From positions 158,457,983 to 158,521,982 of the forward strand of contig CM038216.1 of NCBI GenBank assembly GCA_021442155.1: 64,000 bases of DNA, written 5' to 3'. Of the stretch, positions 34,691 through 46,835 are shown in pieces; position 1 is the stretch's first letter, and every line of letters begins with the position of its first letter. The notes under the pieces are model-generated. The model did no database searches and was not told where the DNA came from. It saw nothing but the letters and a program-made list of their open reading frames with translations. The position numbers were made by a program, and so were the translations under genes. This stretch comes from Cymbidium sinense. Its lineage: Eukaryota; Streptophyta; Magnoliopsida; Asparagales; Orchidaceae.

Positions 34691-37600
34691 TTAAGACCTT
34701 TAGAGGGATACAAAGGTGAAATAACAAAGACCATCTCATCCTATCCTAGTTTGGGCTAATGTAATTTAACTCTTTTAAGAAGCAATTTTAGATAGGCTAA
34801 CCAATAGAAAATAACTATTAAAGCTTAGTTAAAAATGAATAGTTGTGATCTAAAGCTTATAGTGGTGTTTTAAGATGTTGATGGCATGTCAGAAAGTGGA
34901 GAGCAAGACAAGGTTAGGGTGTAACTAATCTTAACCTTGAGCTTTAAGAATAATTCTAAGAATATTTTAATTTCTTATGATGATAATGGATTGAATTAGA
35001 ATTTGAATCAGATTTAGAAACAGATATTGTAAAGATTTGAAAGAAATGTTATAAAGAGAATGACCATGCAACATAAGATAATTAACCTTTCTATTAAAGA
35101 AGGTCAAGGTCAGCCACCAATCTTGAGGCATGCAAAAATAAATTTCTCAACATTATCTTATTAGTCAAAAGTAAAAACATTTGGCATTGCGTAATTGCAC
35201 TAAGGATTACAATAACATTTGGACTACCATTATTTAAGGAGGGAAAGTGGAAGGAAAAGAGGTGGACAAACTACTTAATAAATGAGGAATTTCAACATTT
35301 TATTGATTTCATTTCCCCTAAAATCACCATCTCATGCCCATCCAAGCATTGTCCCAAGGTAAAAAATATCACTTAAATAGTTTTATTCAATCACGCTTTT
35401 TTTTTTAAATTATAGTATCCTTTGAATTATGTCTACAATTTCCAAATTTTCCTTTACCTATTATTATGAATACTATTACTTTTGAAAATAAAGTCTATTG
35501 ATTGTCTATTTTTTAATAACTTATCATCTCTTACTTATTAGGTAAGTGGTTAAAAGTAGAAATTTTATGTTTTGTTGGTAGAAGTAGTTCATTAAATTTT
35601 TTTACCTAGAATTATATCTCTTTTTGGTTAGGGTCCATTAACTTGTTTAAATTGGCTAAGAAAAAAAATTAAAGATTGATTTCCAACTTTCTTTTTCATA
35701 ATGGTGGTCAATGTAGCATCAATACTATTTCTAGTATACAAATATCTGGATAAAGAAGAGCTGGTGTTGGAATCTCTTCTTTAAATAACATTAATACACT
35801 TTCAAAGATAAAATAATTTGGAGACTTGATAACTTCACTATTGATGTACTATTAAGTGTCACAATTATTAAGGTGTCATTTAGAAAGGGTGCTATTTTTA
35901 TGTTTTTGAGTTATAGAAATCTAAGCAAATATATTTTATTAAGACTAAAGATTATATTTCCATCAGTAGCTCTCCTTTTAATTACTATCATTTTGAGATA
36001 TCCATTAATCTATCCATGAGCTCATGGGTTCCACTACCTTTGACTTATTTAGGGAACCTAAAAATGATAAGAGACACCTTATTGAGAAGATATTTTTACT
36101 AAGTCATGATTAAAGATAAGAGTCATCTACGAAGTTTAGATAGCAAAGAGAAGGTTGGACTTTTAAAGCCATCTATATTGAAAGGATAGAGCTTACTAGG
36201 AAAGGAGACTACTCAAAATCACGAGCTCACCTACCATCTAAAATGAGGTAACATGAACACCTACTTGACAATATCATAAGAAGGACATGCTACCCATTTT
36301 TACTTAAACATCACTACCACAATGAGTTTCAAGGGTTAAATACATTAAATCCATCCAAAACATATATTTTTTAAGCAAACAATTCTAGTGATGAGAGCTC
36401 AAGGACATTTAAAAGCCACCTCTTAGTATTGTGCATTCTATAATGGCCATAAACATGATGTGAAAGTGTTGTTGACCTCATTTTTGGATGAGGCTAACAT
36501 CACTCCTAAGTAATTTTTATTTCATGACTAGGTCAAGATTATGTTATGCTTGTAATGTGTATGTCTATGAGCTATATACTATAATAGGCTCTTAAGTCAA
36601 AAACTATATTTTCTACCAACTTTAATAAATTTTAAGTAACCTTAAATTTGTCTAGGTTAACCTTTTAAGTGTTAAAATTAAGGCCCTCTCTAACTAGCCT
36701 TATCAAAATTAAAACTCCATGGTCTCGTGTATAACTCTTAGAAATGCAGCTGGATAGTTTGCTTATGCATACCCAGGTAAATGAAAAGCTCAGGAGAGTT
36801 GCCAAGATCTACTCATAAATGTAAACTTAGACAAATTTAGTAAATAAAATATAAATTAAAGTGTGGTGTCTGAAGGTAATAGGTAAAGAAAACTGAGTTT
36901 GCATTTTATTTTTGATCTAAAAAAGGTCCAAAAAGAAGTGTTGTAATTAAAAAAAATTATAATCTAAATAGAGCCATCACAGCACCACGAAAGTAACATA
37001 TAACATCCATTCCACATAATAAAATAATATAATTATTATTTTAAGGAATGACCCCCATGTAAAGTAAAGTAAAAAAACATTGGTCATTTGTTTGGCATTT
37101 GCAGAAAAATATAATTTTGTCCTAATAACAATATAGCAACAAAGTGGTGCAACATAATACAATTTACATAATCAATTAAAGTAAAAAATTATAGTCGTAC
37201 GCTCAAAATCTAGTCCCAAATATTTTAACTTTAAAGAGGCAACTAACTAACCATAATGATCGTATTAAAGTTTGGCATTAGAGGCTTCAAATTTTCACAT
37301 ACCTTTAAAGTGGATAAAGCTAGTAGGTAAACATGGGAAGTAGGCTCCATAATTAAATAGAGAAACATGAGGAATAGATGAGTCACTTAACTATAGTAAT
37401 TGAAACTCCATATGTAAACTTATATCTTCTTTTAAGCCTTAACAGCCTATGCAATTTTAGGACCTCCAAATCATCAAAGACAAAATAAATAATAGAGTCG
37501 CTGCAACCACGACATAGCTAATTAAGACACTAGAAAGTCACTAAGTAATAAACCAAAGGAACTAAGGTGCTTACAACAAAACTTCTTTACCATGATGTTG

Positions 37601-38264
37601 AGGATGATACATAAACTAACTACAAAAGTGAGACCATTTTAAATCAATTGAAGCAGCATACTCTCTCACTCCCATGGTGAGGTCCTCCAATTTCTCCTTC
37701 AGAAAAGTGAGTTGTCTCATCAATACCACCTAGTAAATTGTTGAACTAATGAACACATACTTTCTTTCTTAGTCTCTAACTTTTATCTCCAATCCTATTA
37801 TATGCACTAAATGGAAAGAATACTTAATGCACCAACCTTTAATATCTTCCATGGTGAAGACATGATGAAATAAATTAATGCACTATACAATCATTTCATT
37901 TATTTGGTCAAAATTTATTATGATCATGCTCGTTGTAGAATAGGCATGGTTGAAGCTAGGATGAGTCCATAAAGTTAACAAAATTTATGATCTAAAAATA
38001 TAGGCAGATTCATAAACCATTAGAACTAATATAAAAAGAAGCATAACTTATCATTATGAAAGGTGTTGAGGAACATGCCTTCCTTATAATAGTGCACCTA
38101 AAAAATTTATTCTTTATTATATAATGTGAAATGTACCATGTTGACAAATGATAGTGTGGCAATTAAGCCATAGGTAAGCTCTCTTTTGCAAGCACCCTTG
38201 GTTCATTTAATTAATTATTTAGTCATTACTCAAAGAAGAAAGAATAAGCATAGTGACACATGAG

Positions 38265-38268
<4 letters not shown>
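34691..38268. other. AT-rich intergenic DNA with possible decayed retroelement traces
   Basis: No reliable reading frame or domain. At 36470 TGTTGTTGACCTCATTTTTG followed by GATGAGG resembles the hairpin-forming LTR start of the giant family, but what follows is not similar to it. Around 36010-36060 a short translation, PLPLTYLGNLK, recalls the KYLG motif of LINE RT, which is too little to call. Confidence 0.4.

Positions 38269-38321
<53 letters not shown>
38269..38321. repeat. (GA)n microsatellite
   Basis: About 26 uninterrupted GA units. The neighbouring sequence is AT-rich and non-coding. Confidence 0.97.
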
Positions 38322-38323
<2 letters not shown>

Positions 38324-39471
38324 AGTCAAATAAAATAATTAGTGATAAGATTCAATACCATGCTAAGGGGTATTTAAGAGAAAACACATCACATCCTCAT
38401 AAGTCAACTAACTTTGAATCAAATCTCTCTCCCTCTCTCATTATTACAAGCTAACATAGCTAATTTAAATTTCAAAAAAAAAATAAAAGTAACAAATGCA
38501 AATAAAATAAAAGTAATGAAAGCTAAATGCATAAGCATAAGTTACACTAATAAATCAAAAAATAAAAATGTTCATTACAAAGTAAATTTACAAAGATCTT
38601 ATTACACACAGATAAAGATAATTTTACCACTACTCACCACCAAAGAAGAATGTGTGACTAGGATCAAAGAACACATCTTGGGAGATAACTCTAGTCCTAA
38701 CCCTTACTATTGAATAAACTCACCCCTTGACAAAATTGGCTTTACTATAAAAGACTCTAATGATTCACTAGTGAGGACTCTAGTCTTATTTTTCCAATAA
38801 CTAAAATTACTTGAATTAGAGTCACCAAATTACTGAACTAACCCACCATGAAAACAACTAAACAATAACTACCAAATAACCTGGCTAATGGCCTTTGATT
38901 TGGGTCTTTATCAAGACTCATCACATCTCTAACATGCCTCTTTACTTCAATTGAGTAGCCAGAGCACTTTCTTTCAACCTATGTTTAAACAAGCTTATGC
39001 ATGATGTTTTTCCTAAACTCATGGTTGTGGATATTCAAAATCTTTTCAAGGATGACTCTATCATCATGTGTAAATAAAAGGTTGACCTAGTAATAAAAGA
39101 ACTGATAAATAACAAGTCCTAAAAAGAAATGACAAGCACATATTTATAAATGGCTACATATATTGATGTATAGAAAGGTAACAACAATGTTAATATTAAA
39201 GGAATAAATAAGAAAAGTATCTCTGATACAAAAATAATAACAAAAGAATAAAAATTATTCTTTTTATTTTAATTGATCAATAAATGTAATGACTACCTCA
39301 CTAAACCATTATTTCTTGAATCATTTAATTCTCTCTTTTTTTTATGTAGGTGACAACAAAGAAATAAGAGAAATAATAAATAAATATACATCTAAAAGAA
39401 TATCTTAAATGTTTGAAGAGCTAACATGAAGATTAATGTGGAATCAAGATGTCAATCAAAGAAAACACACA

Positions 39472-39473
<2 letters not shown>
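38322..39473. other. AT-rich intergenic DNA, one doubtful open stretch
   Basis: An open stretch of 99 codons at 38414-38713 is Lys/Asn/Ile-rich, as expected by chance in such DNA. It has no domain I recognise. Nothing else is visible. Confidence 0.4.

Positions 39474-39541
<68 letters not shown>
39474..39541. repeat. (TA)n microsatellite
   Basis: About 34 uninterrupted TA units. Open frames crossing it encode only alternating Tyr-Ile and are artefacts. Confidence 0.97.
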
Positions 39542-39544
<3 letters not shown>

Positions 39545-40299
39545 GAACTTGCTCAAATTAGAGGGCACTTGTCCAAATCAGGCTTATGTTTGCTCGATTC
39601 AAGGGCACACACGTTAGAATTCAAAGTACACTTGCCTAATTTAGGAAAGCACTTATCATCTAAAAGAGGAGCGCTCAATCAATTTAAGGAATGCACTCAC
39701 CCAATTCATAAGAAAACTTGAATCACGAATTGTGGGAATAGGACCTATCTAAGCTATCATCGTCCTCATCATACTCATTAAGCAAACTATCCACATAAAT
39801 TCTATCATTTTTATTATATTTATGTTCACGTACTTGTAACCATTTAATCATGTACTTTTTTTTTTAGGCCAAAAGCATATTTTCTATACTGCAAACAACT
39901 ATATAATAAGAGGTCAAAGAGCCATTTTTGTATAAGACATCTGTAGTATTTTTTGCTATAGGTTGTGGTGACTAAAAACATTCTTAGACTCTCTTTCTCT
40001 ATCTCTATCTCTCTTTTTCTTCTTCTTATCTTAATATCTACTATTCTTGATCCTACTACGATCACATTGGTCCTACAAATAAGAATTTGGTATCTCCACA
40101 AATAGATTTGGATCTATTTGGATCCAAAAATTATGATTGGATTATGTTTTATACCTCTAGGCTATGATGGTTCCATTGCACTAAGGTGCAACTTTGTTGG
40201 TTCAATCACATTAATAAAATAATTTTCTTTGGAAGCTCTTACTCAACACAAAATTTTCATCTTGTAACTACTTTGGTTGTTGGGCTATCGTTTTTGCTT

Positions 40300-40662
40300 T
40301 GCTTCTTGAACTAAATTTGTGGCTTTACTCTGCTAATTAACTCATTTCATTTGATTAAATTTCTTTTATAATCATTTCGGAATGGCTATTCTTTTTGTTT
40401 ATTGGAATGTTGCTTTTCTAACTTTAATGACACCTACAATATGATTACTATTGTCCTTTCCTTATTTGTGTCAAATTTTTAAGTTTTCTTACACATTCAA
40501 TTTGTAACGCTTCTTTCCTCTCTTTCCCTCACATAGTTTTTCAGTTATAGTTTTCTCATAATTTTGGTTAGTTTTTTTATAACAACTTCGACTTTTTAAT
40601 AAAATTATACGCGAGGCCCTCTCCCCACTCAAAAATAAATAAATAAAAATAAAAAATAAGCT
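40300..40662 (+). mobile_element. Probable 5'-truncated LINE 3' end
   Basis: A T-rich, C-containing stretch ends in CTTTTTAATAAAATTATACG, then GAGGCCCTCTCCCC and an A-rich tail (40629-40660) almost identical in pattern to the LINE-1 tail at 32459. An AATAAAAT followed by a CT-rich phrase is common at plant L1 3' ends. No coding part remains, so the call rests on tail and context. The left limit is a guess. Confidence 0.4.
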
Positions 40663-41219
40663 CCTTTTGGCATACTTAATCTGTCTCATGCTATGTATTT
40701 TTTGTATTATATTAATTAAAATTATATTATATTTATAGACATTAAATTATATATTATTTCATGATTTATTCTAAATTTCGATAAAGTCAGTGAAAAATAT
40801 ACGCATGAAATTTAAAACTTTAAATTTCTTTATTTAAAAAATAAGTAAAAAATAAAATAAAAACCACATAGCAATTCAAAGCTTGTGGCGTGGGAATGAA
40901 GAAATAATAATTTTCAAGTCAGTTTCGTGGGACAACTTCTTAAGTAACGTATAGCATTCATTTTGCTTAAAAATTTGAACCATACTTTTATCAATGAGAA
41001 GTATACGCCACTTTTCCCAATCTCTCGGCGCAATTGATGAAGCTTTCAGAGTTAAGCCTGCAATAATGTTAAACTAAACAAAAATCAAATCCTTATAGAG
41101 TTACTATGAATCATCTATGTATGATAAAACATGATGAAAGGATTCGATTGCAGAATTAGAACGTATTATCAAATAATTTTCTAATTTATTTAATAGTGTC
41201 ATTATAGAACATATTATCA

Positions 41220-41530
41220 GCCACGGATTGGCAACCAGTAGTAGTGGTAGCGGGCGGATCGGCAAAGAAGGGTGGTGGCGGCCAATAGTGATAGCGGCGG
41301 CCGCGATAGTGGGTGGTGGCGGCAATACCAATAGTGGTAGTGGCGGACCGGCATCAATGGGTGGTGGCCGGCAACCAACAGTGGTAGTGACAATGACCAG
41401 CGACTGGCAGCGATGGGTGGTGGCCAACGATCGATGGTGGCGACAGCAACCGACAACTAGGCAGTAGTAGGTGGTGGCTGGCGATCGATAATGGTGGTGA
41501 TGGCCGGTGGTGATCAGTAATGATGGCTTA
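41220..41530. repeat. GC-rich degenerate minisatellite (GGTGGTGGC type)
   Basis: Phrases such as GGGTGGTGGCGGC, GGCAACCAACAGTGGTAGTG and GCGATCGATAATGGTGG recur every 40-70 bp in an otherwise AT-rich region. Several frames are open in both directions because G- and C-rich triplets avoid stops. They are Gly/Ala- or Pro-rich and look like repeat by-products. Some cysteine-free glycine-rich coding origin cannot be excluded. Confidence 0.7.
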
Positions 41531-44428
41531 AAAGTAGTGGAGAGCGGTCAACAACGATATTCTTCACATTTAGAATTCACCCAAATTGATCGAATTACAA
41601 ATATATTAAATTTGAACTAAATGATGAATTTGAAATGCACTGAAAATTTTATATTTCAATCCATATTCATTAATACAAACACCAAAAATTTATAAAACCC
41701 TAAATTTTGTATACAATACACTCACTTTATGGCAAACTAAGCAGCCCCATAATTAAGTTTGAATTTTAATGCAAACTTACCATCTCAATGTAGCCTAATA
41801 ATCATTTAAAAATTTCTAGTACCTTGGGACCATTCAATTCTTACTTTCAGCATACTTATAAATGAAATAAGCATTTGAAGGAGATGAAATCAATAATACG
41901 AAGGACATCTTGATTTGACTCCAAAAGGCCCTCAATGAAACACTCATAAGAATATGTGAAAATTTTATGAGACTGTTTTAGCAAACAAACAACTTATGAT
42001 TCTTTGATTCTTATGGTTAAAATAAGTATATAAGGAAATGAATATTTTAAGCTCAAGCTATATAAATCATGATTTCACCATTTGATTGAAATATATTATT
42101 TTTATCTTCTCTTGAAAAATTACATACAAACAAAGTTTCATATAGATATATCTTATGAAAATAGAAAATGCTTAGTTGGTATAGTGAGGTAATCTTATCA
42201 AAACTCATAAAAAAATTTATATCTTTAATATTGGAAATTATAATTTGATGTCTTTGAGTCTACCTCCAAAAGAATATTTTTCCTAATTTTAATCACATCT
42301 TGAAATTCTCTTACTCTTGGAATTGTGTATGTGTTATAATTTCAACCAAAGTTTAATAAAAGAATTGAACCAAATGAATATTCAAAGGAAATGAATTGGT
42401 AGAAGAATTAAAATGGATAGATATATTGCAATCAAGATTTAATAGATCTGTTGCCATAGAATATCACACTCAAGATCTTCTTAATCATAAAATTAGTTAA
42501 CCCAACCTTGCTAGAGGCTTTTTGTCAAAAATCATGAATTGTATTACCAAAAAAAATTTCATCTATTAAAAGCTATAGAAAATATTTGAAATTTCAAAGC
42601 AAGCATGTTACTTAGTAGATTTTGAAAGAATATAAAGCTTCACCTCTTACTACATAAAGAAACACTTATATAATGAGGGGTATATAGCCCTTATAATCTT
42701 ATCTAGATCAAGACTACCATTAAAATGCTTATTTTTTATTATTACTTATGAGAAAGTTCAAAAATCTTGATTTTCATTATTAGAAATTAAAAAGGTATAC
42801 TCATAAGACATAAATGGTATAGTTTTATGTCCTAAGTATAAGGCTTTGACTAATACATTGGTTAGTTTGGCCATTTCATGATTCATGCATCAATTAGACT
42901 ATTAGTGAAAATAATTTTCATTATGAAAAGATATAAGCAATTCAATATGCTAACAACATTTCAATATAAATACAAAGAGATAATGTAATATTAAAAGTAC
43001 TCTTAAAAGATCATGTATTTAATTGGTTAGAAAAAATGACCTAAAGATTAATTTTAAGTGTTGATAATATTTTAATTAGAGTTCTAAAAAGCAATTTTTG
43101 TTTAAGAATCTAATGATGATGAGATCTGAGACAATCTTAAATTCTTTTGCTCCTACTCTTTAACTCATGGATCTTTTAGATTTAACACATCTTCTATATT
43201 TGGGAGAGCATTAACTCATTTACATACATTTCTTAACTAAAATATATATGAATGCAAGAAAACTTGTAAAGAAACTTTAGGTGCTATATAAAGATTTTTT
43301 GTGACTATTTAATATTTAATTAAAAGGGAGCCTTACATGATATTGTACTAAGAAGCTTAACTTCCTTAAAGGGAACTATATTGATAGCATCCATATAAAA
43401 GTTAAAATTTTTAACATTGTTTAGAAAATAATGGCTACTGTAATATGAACAATCAAATATAACAATATAACACAACATAATGGCATTGCAATCCCAAATT
43501 ACACTCTATCTTAAACTAACAACATCTAAAGTCAAGCCTATTTTAACTTCTAGAATGTTTAAAAAGCTAATCTCGTTGAAAAGATCATCTCATATGATTA
43601 GGAAATTATTACAAATTTTCCCTTGTCTAAGGGATCTAATTAAATTAGGGTGTATAATTTTAACCATTTATATTTTGAAAATTAATTAAAATAAGAATTA
43701 TAATTTAAAAAGAGATTTAAAAAAAGGCTTTGAAAATAAATGTACTCATTTTTATAATACAAAGGGAATATAATCTTTGATAATAAAAATAGAATTAATA
43801 TGCATTTCCTTTTTTAAAGATTATCTCACATATGGTATAAATAAATTAATTTAATTTGAAAGATAGGTAAGATTACAACTCTGGGTTATTTAAGTCTCAA
43901 AATATTTATACGAGAACTAGTTATCATATGATTTTCATCATCAAGTAAACCACCAATTGATGATGATGGCCAATATATCATAGCTACAGATCAATTTTAG
44001 CCCTAATAGACAGTTAATTGTTGGGTCATCTTAAGTGCAAATTTATGCATGTTAGTATAAATGCTAGACAATGTAGGTTTTTAATTATCTAACCATGCTT
44101 AGAGGCATCAAGATAGTGCAAGTAATAGAAAGATTAATTCTAAGTTTTTAGTTGTAATTTAAACACTTAATTACATCAGTAACAAAGCATAACTAAGTTC
44201 AACTCACTCAAGTAATAATATTTCTTAATAGATTTAGCCCACTAAGAAACTAGCTAACTCAAGTAAATGTGACTGACATGAGGGAAAGAAATTAAACAAA
44301 TATAGTATGCCTATGTAGCATGTAGTACAAATAGAGGTGATCCATTTAGACTCAAGAGCACTTAGATTAGTAGAGTTTATTTAAGTACAATGTAGGTCTG
44401 AAGGCTTAAATGTTAATAAAACCTAAGA

Positions 44429-44430
<2 letters not shown>
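41531..44430. other. AT-rich intergenic DNA, nothing recognised
   Basis: No domain, RNA gene or clear repeat was seen. Frames are short and lysine/isoleucine-rich. The longest, near 43480-43689, is 69 codons and resembles chance. Confidence 0.45.
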
Positions 44431-44465
<35 letters not shown>

Positions 44466-44470
44466 TGTAT
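44431..44470. repeat. (GT)n microsatellite
   Basis: About 19 GT units with one AT interruption near 44459. The sequence right after it, TGTTGACTCC..., followed by TTTTGACGATAACAAA, resembles the start of some plant copia LTRs, but no partner was found. Confidence 0.95.
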
Positions 44471-45963
44471 AATGTTGACTCCATTTCCCCCATCATATAC
44501 TCACTTGATTTTGACGATAACAAATATATGATCATATGATGCTAATATTTTGATTCAAGTATTATAGGAAATTTACCACACTCACCTTTTTCAGTCAAAC
44601 CATGAAAGTCAAAATAGCATGGATTAAGGCAGTTTGAGAATTTCTATAGGAATTGTAAAATAAGATAAATAAGAGCTCACAAATAATAAATAATTACTAT
44701 AATATTTTCATCACATTTATCTTAATTTTTAAAATTTTTTGTCATATTTAATTATTTGCATTATTTTTTATTAATCATGAAATTGTATCTTTTTTGGATA
44801 ATTTGTTTACTTAAATTTATTTAAGCTTTAACCATTGCATATAAAATTAAGTTTTGTTTATTACCACTAAATTAATTAATTCTCATGCTTATATTAATTT
44901 TTATCCATTTCTTTTAGCATGTGACATGCTTTATTTATTAAATTATCCAAATTATTCTTTTCCCTCTCCTATTATTCTTCTCTCTCGCATATCAATAATT
45001 TCATTTGATTTTCAAAATCCCTCAAGAATTGCTGAATTTTTTATTATGTTAGCATGAAAAATTTTATGTGATTTGTTTAATTTATTGTCATATCATTTTT
45101 CCTTAATTAATGATTTTTAAATTTTAATTTTACTTAAATTTAAATTTGAATATTACTTATTTCAAAAAATGATTTATTTGATTATGGTAAGCTTTGGCCA
45201 TCCATTGCCCCAAATTTATTTTATTTGATATGATTTGATTTAATTTGAATTCAAATGAATTGAAATTTATTACAATTCCATATCTTAAATTCCTACATAT
45301 TCTATGACCTAAACGAAAACCTACGCCTATCCACTCATGGAAATCCAACCTCTAATCAATACAATCAAACCCAATTAGATTTCATTTCATATCCAAGCTC
45401 CAAGCCAAATTAACCTAACTCTTAACCTAAGCCTAAACCAACTCCACTATCACCCTATAAATCAAACCAAAAGTCTATTCTATTGAAATCAAATCCTATT
45501 GAACTTCACAAAAGCACTTCAACTATTCAAATCTCCATTTCAAACCCATCCAAAACCTACAATCAACTCAAACTAACCAAATCAATTCAATCAACCTAAG
45601 CTAGCCCATTTGACCTAAAGGGTTCAAATGAGCCAAAATGTAATTAAATCCAAATCAACTACAATCAACACCACCAATCAATCCTAATCAATCATTGAAC
45701 TCAATTCAATCCAACTCAACCTAATACAACTCAATCAACCCATTTGGTCCACTTGACCCCAAGTGGCCTAAAGGACCCATTTGATCCAAACTCTAATCCA
45801 ACCCAAATTGGATTGAACTAACCCATCCAATCTCTTTTACAATGACTGTTGATCACCCTTGATTGTCCAATTGCAATTAATTGGGTAAAACCAAGTCAAT
45901 ATGATCATTAAATCAAGTTGATCCAATTAACGCATGATCAAAATGAACCAAACTTCATTCCAA

Positions 45964-46835
45964 ACTCAATTGATTGAAACCAATGCTTCCAATCAATCAT
46001 GAATTGATTATTGAACATAATTAAGCCCATGTTTGAACCCAATTTGATCAAACCAACCCAAATGATCCATTAGCCTAAATTGACCTAAAGGGTCAAATTA
46101 ATTTAAATCATTCCCAAATCCAAATTAATTGAAACTAACACCTACAATCTTCAAATCATCAATTGAACTTAAACAAACCCCTCAGCCAAGAAAATTTGGC
46201 CAATTTGACTAAATTAGTCAACTTAGCCCATGTGACCCATATGAACCCATATGAGCCAAATTCAAATCCACTTCAAATCAAATCAATTGAACTTAAACAT
46301 TCCACATGATCATTTGAACATGTCCAAACCCTTGGTTGCCCAATTTAACCCAATTTGACCTCCATGGCTCAAATTGAGCCGAACTCAATTAATTGAAACT
46401 AATGCTTCCAATCAATCATGAATTGATTATTGAACATGATCAAGCACTTGATTGAATTATATTTGATCAAACCAACCCAATTGACCCATTTAGCCCAAAT
46501 TGACCTAAAGGGCGAAATTGATTTAAATCATTCTCAAATCCAAATTAATTGAAACCAACACCTACATTCATCTTCAAATCATCAATTAAACTTAAACCAA
46601 CCCCTCAGGCAAGCCAATTTGGCCAATTTGACCAAATTAGTCAACTTAGCCCATTTGACCCATATGAACCCATATGAGCCAAATTCAAATCCACTTCAAA
46701 TCAAATCAAATCAATTGAACCTAAACATCCAAACGATCATTTGAACATGTCCAAACCCTTGGTTTGACCTAATTTGACCCATGGGTCAACCTAACCTAAT
46801 TTTCCCTACATGGGTCAAATTGAGCCAAACCCATT
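45964..46835 (+). repeat. Tandem duplication (about 419 bp unit) inside the third LTR
   Basis: ACTCAATTGATTGAAACCAA at 45964 and ACTCAATTAATTGAAACTAA at 46383 begin two copies. Both continue with the same order of phrases, including GAATTGATTATTGAACAT, CCATATGAACCCATATGAGC and GTCCAAACCCTTGGTT. The second copy ends near 46835. The other long LTRs show no such doubling. Confidence 0.8.

Noticed and set aside
36010..36060. Possible LINE RT fragment (TYLG motif)
   Set aside because: A single short match; the surrounding frames show none of the other RT motifs.
38414..38713. Possible small gene of 99 codons
   Set aside because: Lys/Asn/Ile-rich as expected by chance in AT-rich DNA, with no domain and no supporting context.
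39426..39721. Two open frames of 63 and 90 codons
   Set aside because: Both are carried by the (TA)n run, which encodes alternating Tyr and Ile; the rest has no domain.
41104..41467. Overlapping open frames of 79-107 codons on both strands
   Set aside because: They arise from the GC-rich minisatellite, where stop codons are rare in all frames.
44472..44540. Possible copia LTR start after the GT repeat
   Set aside because: Only about 50 bp resembles such a start; no second LTR, primer binding site or coding region was found.
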